From assembly GCA_902493535.1 (NCBI GenBank), contig CABUQG010000016.1, forward strand, positions 1 to 39,001: a DNA stretch of 39,001 bases. The letters are read 5' to 3'. This document shows positions 7,755 to 16,500 of this stretch, in pieces. Position numbers and translations under genes: made by a program. The DNA is from an uncultured Collinsella sp. (lineage in GTDB: Bacteria > Actinomycetota > Coriobacteriia > Coriobacteriales > Coriobacteriaceae). Under the pieces are notes generated by a model. The model had not been told where the DNA came from. It saw only the letters and a list, made by a program, of their open reading frames with translations, and ran no database searches. Within the stretch, counting starts at the first letter, position 1; each line of letters opens with the position of its first letter.

Positions 7755-7777
7755 CTAATTTTTGCAAGTTTTGCTAA
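7721..7777. repeat. Three tandem 19-bp repeats (TTTTTGCAANTTTTGCTAA)
   Basis: Units at 7721-7739, 7740-7758 and 7759-7777; the last two differ at one base and the first at several. Each unit is itself two similar halves (TTTTGCAAN and TTTTGCTAA). They border the right end of the ATPase relic, which also partly reads through the first unit in frame. Confidence 0.8.
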
Positions 7778-7854
7778 CGGTTTAACATGTCTTGTGCCGC
7801 GGGATTGCAGGAGTGAAAAACGGGGATTCCTATTATTCCGACTACGTTGCAACG

Positions 7855-7897
7855 AGCGGGGCCCGGAGCGCGATGTTGCTGCGCTCCGGGCCCCGCT
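7855..7897. terminator. 17-bp perfect hairpin after parC
   Basis: AGCGGGGCCCGGAGCGC (7855-7871) pairs perfectly with 7881-7897 around a 9-base loop. It lies 37 bases beyond the parC stop on the leftward strand. There is no T-run, so termination efficiency is uncertain, but position and strength point to the end of the parE-parC transcript. Confidence 0.65.
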
Positions 7898-7933
7898 GCA
7901 TTGTAAAACCATGACGGTTTGGCTGCCGTCGTC

Positions 7934-10174
7934 CTAGTCAAACAGACTCGGCATGTCGTTTTCTTTCATGAGGGCACCGGCGGAGGGCAGACTCTGCGCG
8001 GTGAACTTCTCGGCCGAGACGCCAGCGCCAAGGATCTCTTCGGTTGTGCCGACGGTGGTGACCGAGCGGCCCTTCTTGGCCGTGAAGGCCTGGACGCCCT
8101 GCGTGTTGGTGGTCGTCTTGGTCTTGAGCAGCGACGTGTTGAAGTTCATCAAACGATAGTCGCTCGAGACCAGCGCGATGTCGCGATCTTCCTTGAGCAC
8201 CTGAGCATACAGCAGCTTGCTGCCGCCGTAGATTGCGTTCTTGAGGCGCTTGCGGTTGGTTTTGGTGACGTATCCGGCAAGTGCGACGCGCACCACACGG
8301 CCGTTTTCAAAGATAAACAGCACGTCGGCCTTGTAGTCCTCGGGGTCGATGACCCAGATGACGCTCTCGTCGGGTTCCATCTCGAGGTCGGTCGGCAGGT
8401 ACGAGCCCAGCTGGGCCGACTTGGTATCCTCGAACGCCGCGACCTTGCACTTGTACACTTGGCTCTTGTTGGTAAAGACCAGCAGCTCGTGGGTGTTGGA
8501 GGACGGAAACTCGATAAAGGGTTTGTCGCCGTCCTTGTACTTGAGCGTGGTCGCCTTCTTGAGCACGCGGTCCGTCATCTTCTTAAGGTAGCCATCGCGC
8601 GAGAGCATGATGGTGACCGGGTACTCCTCAACCTCGGGCTCCAAGCTTACCTCGATAACCTCATGGGGCTCGATCCTGCCCGTGCGGCGCGGCATCACGT
8701 ACTTCTTGTTGACTGCGGCCAGCTCGTCGCTGATGACCTTCTTGATGTTCTCCTCGCTGGAAAGGATCTCCTCAAGCTCGGCAATCTCGCCCTCGAGCTT
8801 GGCGATGTCCTTGGTGCGGTTGAGGATGTACTCCTCGTTGATGTTGCGGAGTTTAAGCTCGGCAACAAACTCGGCTTGGGTCTCGTCGATGTCGAAGCCG
8901 CGCATAAGGTTGGGCACGACCTCGGCTTCGAGCTTGGTACCGCGGATGATGGCGATGGCCTTGTCGATATCGAGCAGGATCGCCTCGAGGCCGTGCAGCA
9001 GGTGCAGGCGCTCGGACTTTTTGCCCAGGTCAAAGTTAATGCGGCGACGCGTGGACTCAATACGCCACTTGACCCACTCGTGCAGGATCTGGCGCACGCC
9101 CATGACACGGGGATAGCCGTCGACGAGCACGTTGAAGTTGCACGAGAACGAATCCTGCAGCGTGGTCGAGCGATAGAGCTTGGCCATAAGCTTGTCGGGG
9201 TCGACGCCGCGCTTAAGGTCGATGGCGATGCGCAAACCCGAGAGGTCGGTTTCGTCGCGGATGTCTGCGATCTCCTTGACCTTGCCCTCCTTGGAGAGCT
9301 TGACGATGCGCTCGATGATGACATCGGTCTTAGTGGTGTAGGGAATCTCGTAGACCTCGATGATGCGCTCTTCGGGAATCCAACGCCAGCGGGAGCGAAT
9401 CTGGAAGCTACCCAGTCCGGTCTCGATAATCTTTTCCATTTCCTCGCGGCGGTAGATGATCTCGCCGCCGGTCGAGAAGTCGGGCATGGGCATGTACTCG
9501 AGCAGGTCGCAGTCGGGATCCTGCAGGTAGTGCATGGTGGCGGTGCAGACCTCGTTGAGGTTGAAACCGCAGATGTCGGACGCCATGGCGACGCCGATGC
9601 CCTTATTGGCTGAGACGAGGATGTTCGGGAACGTGGTGGGCAGCAGGCGCGGCTCCTTCATGGCGCCGTCGTAGCTGTCGACGAAGTCGACCGGGTCCTT
9701 GTCGATGTCCTTGAAGATCTCGGCGCTGATGGGGGAGAGCTTGGCCTCGGTATAACGCGAGGCGGCGTAGCTCAGGTCGCCCGAATAGTACTTGCCAAAG
9801 TTGCCCTTCGACTCCACGAAGGGCGCAAGCAGCGCTTCGTTGCCCGTCGCCAGACGCACCATCGTCTCGTAGATTGCGGCATCGCCGTGCGGGTTGAGCT
9901 TCATGGTCTGACCCACAATGTTGGCGCTCTTCTGGCGCTCGCCCTTGAGCAGACCCATCTTGTACATGGTGTAGAGCAGCTTGCGGTGCGAGGGCTTAAA
10001 GCCGTCGATCTCGGGGAACGCACGCGAGACGTTGACGCTCATGGCGTAGGGCATGTAGTTGACCTCGAGCGTCTGCGTAATCGGCTGATCAGTGACCTCG
10101 GAGTGCAGGCCGATGACGTTCTCGGCGTTGACCTGCTTTTTCTTTGGCTGGTTCTTCGTCTTCTTCTTTGCCAC
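7934..10174 (-). CDS. parC: DNA topoisomerase IV subunit A (ParC-like, divergent type II topoisomerase)
   Basis: 746 residues. A lysine-rich N-terminus is followed by the breakage-reunion domain: DGFKPSHRKLLYTMYKMG, GQTMKLNPHGDAAIYETMV, and the catalytic tyrosine Tyr141 in AASRYTEAKL. A coiled-coil tower region (KDIAKLEGEIAELEEILSSE) and a shortened C-terminal beta-pinwheel lacking an obvious GyrA box follow, which fits a decatenating topoisomerase IV rather than gyrase. The PHGD loop carries Ala99 where ParC normally has Ser80, and keeps Glu103 (Glu84). It lies 45 bases after parE in the same direction, so the two subunits of the A2B2 enzyme are co-transcribed. Confidence 0.92.
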   Translation of the reverse strand: MAKKKTKNQPKKKQVNAENVIGLHSEVTDQPITQTLEVNYMPYAMSVNVSRAFPEIDGFKPSHRKLLYTMYKMGLLKGERQKSANIVGQTMKLNPHGDAAIYETMVRLATGNEALLAPFVESKGNFGKYYSGDLSYAASRYTEAKLSPISAEIFKDIDKDPVDFVDSYDGAMKEPRLLPTTFPNILVSANKGIGVAMASDICGFNLNEVCTATMHYLQDPDCDLLEYMPMPDFSTGGEIIYRREEMEKIIETGLGSFQIRSRWRWIPEERIIEVYEIPYTTKTDVIIERIVKLSKEGKVKEIADIRDETDLSGLRIAIDLKRGVDPDKLMAKLYRSTTLQDSFSCNFNVLVDGYPRVMGVRQILHEWVKWRIESTRRRINFDLGKKSERLHLLHGLEAILLDIDKAIAIIRGTKLEAEVVPNLMRGFDIDETQAEFVAELKLRNINEEYILNRTKDIAKLEGEIAELEEILSSEENIKKVISDELAAVNKKYVMPRRTGRIEPHEVIEVSLEPEVEEYPVTIMLSRDGYLKKMTDRVLKKATTLKYKDGDKPFIEFPSSNTHELLVFTNKSQVYKCKVAAFEDTKSAQLGSYLPTDLEMEPDESVIWVIDPEDYKADVLFIFENGRVVRVALAGYVTKTNRKRLKNAIYGGSKLLYAQVLKEDRDIALVSSDYRLMNFNTSLLKTKTTTNTQGVQAFTAKKGRSVTTVGTTEEILGAGVSAEKFTAQSLPSAGALMKENDMPSLFD

Positions 10175-10219
10175 GATTTCCTCTTGAACTTCTTATGGGC
10201 CGTCGTTATCGATTTGCTG

Positions 10220-12217
10220 CTATTGCAGGTCCAGCTGGTCCAGATATTCCTTGCCGTGCTCGGAGATATGGCGCTTGCGGCCCGCTTCGTCGTTGCCCAG
10301 CAACAGGTTAAACATGGTCTCCATCTTGGTGACGTCCTCGGGCTCCACCTTAATCAGGCGACGCGTCTCGGGGTTCATGGTGGTGAGCCACATCATGTCC
10401 GGGTCGTTCTCGCCAAGACCCTTGGAGCGGTTGATGGAACACTTCTGGTCGCCGATCTCCTTGAGGATGCCGTTCTTTTCGAGCTCGGTGTAGGCAAAGT
10501 AGGTCTTCTCTTTGCAGTTGATCTCGTAGAGCGGAGACTCGGCGATATACACGTAGCCCTCGTCGATGAGCGTGGGCACCAGGCGGTAGAGCATGGTGAG
10601 CACGAGCGTGCGAATGTGGTAACCGTCGACGTCGGCGTCCGTACAGATGATGACCTTGTTCCAGTTGAGGTTGTCCAGGTCGAAGGCGCCAAGGTTCTTG
10701 ATGCGCTTGTCTTTGATCTCCACGCCGCAGCCCAGCACGCGCATGAGGTCCATGATGATGTCGGACTTAAAGATGCGCGGATAGTCCTCCTTTAGGCAGT
10801 TGAGGATCTTGCCGCGGACGGGCATAACGCCTTGGAACTCGGCATCGCGCGAGGTGCGAATGGCGCCCGCTGCCGAGTCGCCCTCTACGATGTAGATCTC
10901 GCGACGGCTCTTGTCCTTGGAGCGGCAGTCGATGAACTTCTGCACGCGGTTGGCCATGTCGGTCTTCTGCTGCAGGTTGGTTTTGATGCTCTGACGCGTC
11001 TTCTCGGCGTTCTCGCGCGAGCGCTTGTTGATGAGCACCTGCTCCATGATCTTGTTGGCGGCGTCCTTGTTCTCGATCAAGTAGGTCGAGAGGCGCTCCT
11101 TAAAGAAGGCAGTCATGGCCTGCTGGATAAAGCGGTTATTGATGGCCTTCTTGGTCTGGTTTTCGTAGGACGTTTGGGTGGAGAAGCAGTTGGTCACAAG
11201 CACCAGGCAGTCCTGGACGTCCTGCCACTTAATGCCGCTCTCGTTTTTGTTGTATTTGCCCTGCTGCTTAATGTAGGCATCGATGGCGCTGGTCAAAGCG
11301 CTGCGGGCGGCCTTCTCGGGCGAACCGCCGTTCTCGAGCCACGATGAGTTGTGGTAGTACTCCTGCATCATGAAGGTGCGCGAGAAGCACATGCATGCGG
11401 TGATCTTAACGTTGTAATCGGGCAGGTCCTCGCGGTCGCGACCGCGACGGTCGGCCTCGATAAAGAAGGGCTCGGTAAGGTAGTCGGTACCGACCTTCTC
11501 GAGCACGTAGTCCTCGATGCCCTTGGGATAGCAAAAATCCTCTTCGGTAAACTCACCATCGTCACCCTCAATACGCAGGCGGAAGGTCACGTTGGCGTTG
11601 ACCACGGCCTGGCGGCGCATGGTCTCGCGATACCACTCGTGGGGGATGCTGATGGAGGTAAAGACCTCAAGATCGGGACGCCACTTGATGGTGGTGCCGG
11701 TGCGTTCCTCGTCGCTGGGCTCAATCTCGAGTGCCTTCTTTTTGGCGCCGACGACCTTGCCCTTCTTAAAGTGCAGGGAGTACTTGTTGCCGTCACGCCA
11801 GACGGTGACGTCCATGTACTCGGAAGCGTACTGAGTCGCGCAGGAGCCCAGGCCGTTGGTACCGAGCGAGAAGTCGTAGTCGCCGCCCTGGTTGTTGTTA
11901 TACTTGCCGCCGGCGTAGAGTTCGCAAAAGACGAGCTCCCAGTTAAAGCGCTTCTCGGAAGGGTTCCAGTCGAGCGGGCAGCCACGGCCATTGTCCTCTA
12001 CCTGGATAGAGCCATCGCGAAAGGCGGTAAGGGTGATGAGCTTGCCGTAGCCCTGGCGTGCCTCGTCAACGGCGTTGGACAGGATCTCGAAGGCGGCATG
12101 CGCGCAGCCATCGAGTCCGTCCGAGCCAAAGATGACGGCGGGGCGCAGGCGTACGCGCTCCTCGTCCTTGAGCTGACGAATACTGTCGTTACCATAGTTT
12201 GCGGTGTTTTTTGCCAT
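10220..12217 (-). CDS. parE: DNA topoisomerase IV subunit B (ParE-like ATPase/TOPRIM)
   Basis: 665 residues with a GHKL ATPase domain (FEILSNAVDEARQGYGKL with Asn48; DNGRGCPLD, 75-83; lid GGKYNNNQGGDYDFSLGTNG), a transducer domain, and the TOPRIM domain (IYIVEGDSAAGAIRTS with EGDSAAG 445-451; TDADVDGYHIRTL with DADVDG 527-532). Several motifs depart from standard GyrB/ParE: VIFGS instead of MYIG, DNGRGCP instead of DNGRGIP, PVRGK instead of PLRGK. It supplies the ATP-driven clamp for ParC. An ATG at 12217 with a GAGAGCGAG-type Shine-Dalgarno and a promoter about 60 bases upstream support the start. Confidence 0.92.
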   Translation of the reverse strand: MAKNTANYGNDSIRQLKDEERVRLRPAVIFGSDGLDGCAHAAFEILSNAVDEARQGYGKLITLTAFRDGSIQVEDNGRGCPLDWNPSEKRFNWELVFCELYAGGKYNNNQGGDYDFSLGTNGLGSCATQYASEYMDVTVWRDGNKYSLHFKKGKVVGAKKKALEIEPSDEERTGTTIKWRPDLEVFTSISIPHEWYRETMRRQAVVNANVTFRLRIEGDDGEFTEEDFCYPKGIEDYVLEKVGTDYLTEPFFIEADRRGRDREDLPDYNVKITACMCFSRTFMMQEYYHNSSWLENGGSPEKAARSALTSAIDAYIKQQGKYNKNESGIKWQDVQDCLVLVTNCFSTQTSYENQTKKAINNRFIQQAMTAFFKERLSTYLIENKDAANKIMEQVLINKRSRENAEKTRQSIKTNLQQKTDMANRVQKFIDCRSKDKSRREIYIVEGDSAAGAIRTSRDAEFQGVMPVRGKILNCLKEDYPRIFKSDIIMDLMRVLGCGVEIKDKRIKNLGAFDLDNLNWNKVIICTDADVDGYHIRTLVLTMLYRLVPTLIDEGYVYIAESPLYEINCKEKTYFAYTELEKNGILKEIGDQKCSINRSKGLGENDPDMMWLTTMNPETRRLIKVEPEDVTKMETMFNLLLGNDEAGRKRHISEHGKEYLDQLDLQ

Positions 12218-12272
12218 GCTCGCTCTCTTGGTACTTCCTCTTGTGTATTTAAGTCGTATAGATAGTCAAGGT

Positions 12273-12301
12273 AGCATAGCCCAGCCCGTGGGCGATTCCA
12301 A
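12273..12301 (-). promoter_or_regulatory. Candidate promoter of the parE-parC operon
   Basis: On the minus strand TTGGAA (12301-12296) and TATGCT (12278-12273) are 17 bases apart, giving a start near 12266 and a roughly 50-base leader before parE. A sequence match only. Confidence 0.45.
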
Positions 12302-12592
12302 CCAACACGAAATCCATCGAACAATCGTTCGGATTAACAGGGATAGTGTTTAGTGGTAGCGCGGCATTGTTAAACAAATTTGGATACAGATGAATTTTAT
12401 TTAATAGGGATCTAGTTTTACTAAACAAAATCGAACGATGCTGATCGCACGAGCGGGCACATCGATCGACTATCAATCACGTTTACTCGGACAAAACCGA
12501 GTCGGTTCTGTCCGAGTAAGTTTGAATAGTGAACCGAAGTTGTAATGTCCGCATGGCGATGACAGACATGGTTTTCATAATGACAGATATAG
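12302..12592. other. A/T-rich divergent intergenic stretch with a 37-bp cruciform
   Basis: No gene found. TTACTCGGACA (12483-12493) and TGTCCGAGTAA (12509-12519) are perfect inverted repeats, with a nested AACCG/CGGTT pair inside. There is no T-run, and it lies between divergent transcripts, so it is more likely an operator or cruciform than a terminator. The right end (12560-12592) starts the TGACAGA repeat array described with the next promoter. Confidence 0.6.
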
Positions 12593-12649
12593 TTGACATC
12601 CTTTGATGGATGCAATATATTTCTGTCATGTTGCAACGGATATCTGTCC
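12560..12649 (+). promoter_or_regulatory. Near-consensus promoter within an array of TGACAGA half-sites
   Basis: TTGACA (12593-12598), 17-base spacer, TATATT (12616-12621). TGACAGA occurs at 12560-12566 and 12581-12587, and its inverse TCTGTCA/TCTGTCC at 12622-12628 and 12643-12649, symmetrically bracketing the promoter. The likely reader is the XRE regulator encoded just downstream, giving autorepression. Confidence 0.75.
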
Positions 12650-12669
12650 ATTACTACGAAAGGAACTCC

Positions 12670-12900
12670 ATGCCGGGCAAAAGGAACCTACGCATGAAGG
12701 CGGCGCGCGCGGCGGTTGGCCTTTCGCAAGCTGACTTGGCCGAGGCCGTGGGCGTTACGCGCCAGACCATCGGCCTTATCGAGGCGGGCGGCTACAACCC
12801 CACGCTCAACTTGTGTGTGGCAATCTGTAAAGCGCTGCGCGTTACGTTGAACGATCTGTTTTGGGAAGACGGGATCGACGTCGACCCTAACGCTCTTTAG
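12670..12900 (+). CDS. Small XRE-family HTH regulator
   Basis: 76 residues, nearly all HTH: LRMKAARAAVGLSQADLAEA, then VGVTRQTIGLIEAGGYNPTL, LNLCVAICKALRVTLNDLFW. It belongs to the short YozG/YgzD-like XRE group (ending 'TLNDLFW') that is commonly paired with a multi-pass membrane protein, as here. AAAGGA lies eight bases before ATG 12670. The strong promoter and symmetric operator array upstream imply negative autoregulation. Confidence 0.9.
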   Translation: MPGKRNLRMKAARAAVGLSQADLAEAVGVTRQTIGLIEAGGYNPTLNLCVAICKALRVTLNDLFWEDGIDVDPNAL

Positions 12901-12909
12901 GAGTTCGCT

Positions 12910-13494
12910 ATGAAATTTGAAGATTTAAAACTCGTGCAAAAGTGGCGTGAATATGCCGGCCCAAAGGATGAGCGCCTGGAGGCTGAGAGCGCGAAGGTCT
13001 ACAAGATTGGTTTCGTGCTGCTTTCGTTTGGCATGTTGATGATCTTTTTCTACCAGTTTATAGCTCGACAGGTTGCGTGGGTTCACAGCGACGCCAGTGA
13101 AATGCCGCATGGCTTTGCAACGCCGTTCGAGGCAGCCATGTATTTGTGGCTCGTTCTCGTGATGTTGATTTGCGCAGGACTGCAAACGCGGAAGGGCTAT
13201 GTCGATACCAATCGTTTTGGGCAAACCGAGTATCTTCCTGTTGGATATTTCCTGCTTCTCAGCGGTCTTAGCGGCGCCGCGTTCGCGCTTGTTATTGCCG
13301 CAATGCGCTGTATCGCTGAGGCGCAGATCGTACCGCTCGAAAGCGTCTTTTGGTTGGCGAACCTGGCCACGGGCGTGTTCTGCGGCGCGACGATTTTCGC
13401 GGCCACGTTTGCTGTCCTGTGCGCAACGTTTTTCACGGCGAAAAGACGCCGTGCCAAGCTCGAGGCAGAACTCAACTCCTCTGACGACATCTAA
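12910..13494 (+). CDS. Four-helix membrane protein of unknown function (DUF6773/DUF3169-like layout)
   Basis: 194 residues. A charged N-terminal segment (KFEDLKLVQKWREYAGPKDE) precedes four hydrophobic helices (IGFVLLSFGMLMIFFYQF; AAMYLWLVLVMLICAGL; VGYFLLLSGLSGAAFALVIA; ATGVFCGATIFAATFAVLCA) and a basic tail. It lies nine bases after the XRE gene with AGGAG at the junction, so it is the second gene of that operon. Small XRE plus membrane protein pairs are widespread in Gram-positive gut bacteria; the role is not established. I do not recognise catalytic motifs. Confidence 0.8.
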   Translation: MKFEDLKLVQKWREYAGPKDERLEAESAKVYKIGFVLLSFGMLMIFFYQFIARQVAWVHSDASEMPHGFATPFEAAMYLWLVLVMLICAGLQTRKGYVDTNRFGQTEYLPVGYFLLLSGLSGAAFALVIAAMRCIAEAQIVPLESVFWLANLATGVFCGATIFAATFAVLCATFFTAKRRRAKLEAELNSSDDI

Positions 13495-13499
13495 TGCGT

Positions 13500-13537
13500 A
13501 ATGGGCTGGCTCTGGGTATCCAGAACCAGCCCATTTG
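13500..13537. terminator. Terminator between convergent genes
   Basis: AATGGGCTGG-C-TCTGG pairs with CCAGA-A-CCAGCCCATT around a short loop, ending in TTT. It serves the XRE/membrane operon from the left and probably the surface-protein gene (stop at 13584) from the right. Confidence 0.75.
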
Positions 13538-13583
13538 ATGTTCGATGAGCCGAGTCGGCGTCTCTCGCAAAGGTAACTGGGAG

Positions 13584-16500
13584 CTAGCGAGGCGTATCCG
13601 AATTGACCTCATCGGCGGTGTCGTTTTCGAGCGCCGTGCGGCGGGCGCTGTAGGCGACGAGGCCGGCGCCGGCTGCGGCGAGTGCTGCTGCGGCTGCCGT
13701 CAGGGGGACGTTGACATCGCCCGTGCCCGCAAGCGCGCCCGCTTTTCCGGAGCGCTTGTTAGTGCCGTGGTCCTTGCCACTGCTGGAGCTGCTTCCGCCG
13801 GAGCCGCCGCCCTTGTCAGTACCGCCGCCACTCGTGCCGCCATCGCCGTCGACCGTCATCGGGGCGTCGTGAAGTTCCGTCGTATCCGCGTTGTCGCATA
13901 CGCCGACCTGAACTTCTGAGCGTTCGCATGCCGCGTCGGGCACATGAAGCTCGTGCAGCACGGCACCCAGCGCCGAGTTTGCGCCCGGTCGAATTTCCTC
14001 GAGCGTTACGGGATCGAGCGCCACCAGATTACGCGCCTTCGCATATAGCGTTACGCGTTTGCCCACCTCGTCGCTCCAACTCTCGGGGATGGCGAAGCTC
14101 ATGCGGAACTGTGCCGTGCAACCCGGTGCCAGCACGGCGTTGCCACTGTCGGCTACCAGCGGGTGCGTTGCAAAATGTGCGCCCAGCGTCTCGAGCGTGT
14201 ACTTCACGTGTGTCATGTCGTTGGCCGAAGCGTCCTCGGCAAGCTCTGGATCGTAGATCGATGCCATGCGTGCGTTCACTCCGAACCCGATGGATGCGCT
14301 GGAGAACGGCTGACTGGAGCCCTCTCGGTACAGATCGATCGTGCCGGCGGTCAGCAAGGTGTTGCCGTCGTTTCGCACCGTGACCATGAAGGATTCGCCT
14401 GCTGCTCCGGGCACCACCGCGCCCGAGGTAGCGACTGCGCCCGTCGGAGTGGCACACGCCACCAAGGGCACTTCGATGCCGTGTAGTTCTGCCTCGCTCT
14501 TCTCCGCGCTCACAATGTGCGTGGCGAGCGCGGAGAGCATGCTCCCCGACGTCAAAAATGTCGTTATCTGATCGACGGGATGGTCCAGCTCGCACATCAC
14601 GAACGGCTCCGTGAACAGATCGCCTGCCAAGGTGCTGGCGAAGATGCGGAAGTGCTTGCCCATCACTGCTACCGGGTTGCCTTCTTCGTCATAGGTTTGT
14701 CCCACCTTGCCATCGGTGTTCTCTACATAGAGCACACACCTGCCGTTGTTGCTTACGCTGAACGATGCCGGGCCGCAGCCTGCGGCACCCACGGGCTGCG
14801 TTGCAAATACCGGTGCGCCTCGCGTCCAAGTAATATGCTGCAGTTGCTCGTTGACGGTAGCCAAAAAGCCCGTGTGCTGCGGCCACGGCACCGCGTGGGG
14901 TACTGTGGCATCTGGCGACATAACGCTCCAGCCCGCAATGGACTGGCCGATCACGGCGTACGATGCACAGCCACAACCGCCTGCGGTCTCGTATGCAACG
15001 GGCACCACCATTTTGCCGTTGATAATCTCGGGCGCGCCGAGCTCGATGCTCGACGGTGCCTGCGGAAAGCGGAGGACCTGACGGAACGTGAGACTGTCGC
15101 CCGAAACGTCCGACCACAGGGTAAAGCATTCCAGCGCAACCTCGGCCTCGCTGCCGAGCGCCTTCTCTGCGGTGGTTCCGCGGCGGTGGAGGTAAGCGCC
15201 CGACAGGCGCCCGTCGACCAGCGTCTTGCCCACCGTGATACGTGGGCACTGCAGGCAATGGTAGCCATCCTCCTGAAGGCGGCCGCGCGAGATGCTGCGC
15301 CACGACGTGTGCGATATCACGCGAACTCCGTCGTTGCTTATGCGCAGGCGCACAACGGACAGTATGCCGGATGTGCTCGCCGTATCGAAAAGGGTGTTGT
15401 CGCCGGCGGGGCGCTCGCCCGAGACCAGCAGCACGTAGGCGTCCTGGTTTCCTCTTCCGTCCGTATATTCCACTACGTCGAAGTCGTAATCGTATATGCT
15501 GTCGCGCTCCACGTCGCCCTCGCCAAACCCAAGGGGGAAGTCCACAGGCGTGGGAGCGGACCACGTTCCGTTTGCCTTTGTGTGTACCACCAGGCGCGAG
15601 CGACCATTGTCGCCGTAGCGCACCGAGGCGATACGGAACAGGCATTCTACGCCGGCAATCATTGCCAGCTTCATGTGGGCTTCGCTGAGCACGCCAGCAA
15701 ACAGCACGTTGTCGCTCGAGGGCTTGATGCCGCCGCGCTCGTCCTCCGACACGCCGGCAGAATCGGCGTTCGGGTCGGCAACGGTGTTCGTTGCCTGACC
15801 GATGTAGGTGTACTCATACATCGGCGCGGCGTTTTCGTCGTTCTCTATCAGTGCATGGACGAAATGCTCGATCTGTCCCGTGTCGTCGCTTTCTGCATCC
15901 GCCTCGAGCTCAATGCGCGTGACCGCCCGATCCCAATCGCGCACGACAGGCGCGGCGTTTACGGCAGTGGCCTTAACCTCGGCGCGTGCGAGCAGTTCGG
16001 CGTTGGTGACGATGGTGGCCGATGCGATAAATTGCGGCACACCACCCGCCTCGGCGTTGCCGGCCGAGCCGAAGCAGGCATCCAGCGTATAAGGCGTATC
16101 TCCATCCAATGCGAGCTCAGAGCGCTGGAGCACATACTGGTCGCCATTGTTCACCGACATATTCCACGAATCGATGAGTGTGGGCCACGACCCCGACCAA
16201 GCCTTGGTGGTCCACTTGAACATTACGAACTGGAGTATTACATCGACATCGACGTCTGCACCTACACGCAGTCGCGGAAGCTGGTGTCCATTTGCCTTTT
16301 CGTACCCAATGAACAGCGTGAGGGATGCGGCGCCGCGCACGGCAGACGAAGCGACGCCTGCAACGCCGGCGCCAAAGGTGACGGCAAGCCCGATCTGGAT
16401 GGTGAACGAGCCCGACGTGTTTGAATAGTCGAGCGAAATGTTTTTAAAAAACGCCGCGCCGCTGCCGTGCGTGTGGGCACCCACGGCGAGCGCCAGTTTT

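Noticed and set aside
7919..9613. 564-codon open frame on the + strand opposite parC
   Set aside because: It is fully antisense to a gene with clear topoisomerase motifs; its Val/Leu/Asp/His-rich, low-complexity translation is what reverse reading of GC-rich coding DNA gives.
14517..16424. 635-codon open frame on the + strand inside the surface-protein gene
   Set aside because: Arg/His/Cys-rich composition, no Shine-Dalgarno and no domain; the opposite strand has a signal peptide, sorting signal and normal composition.
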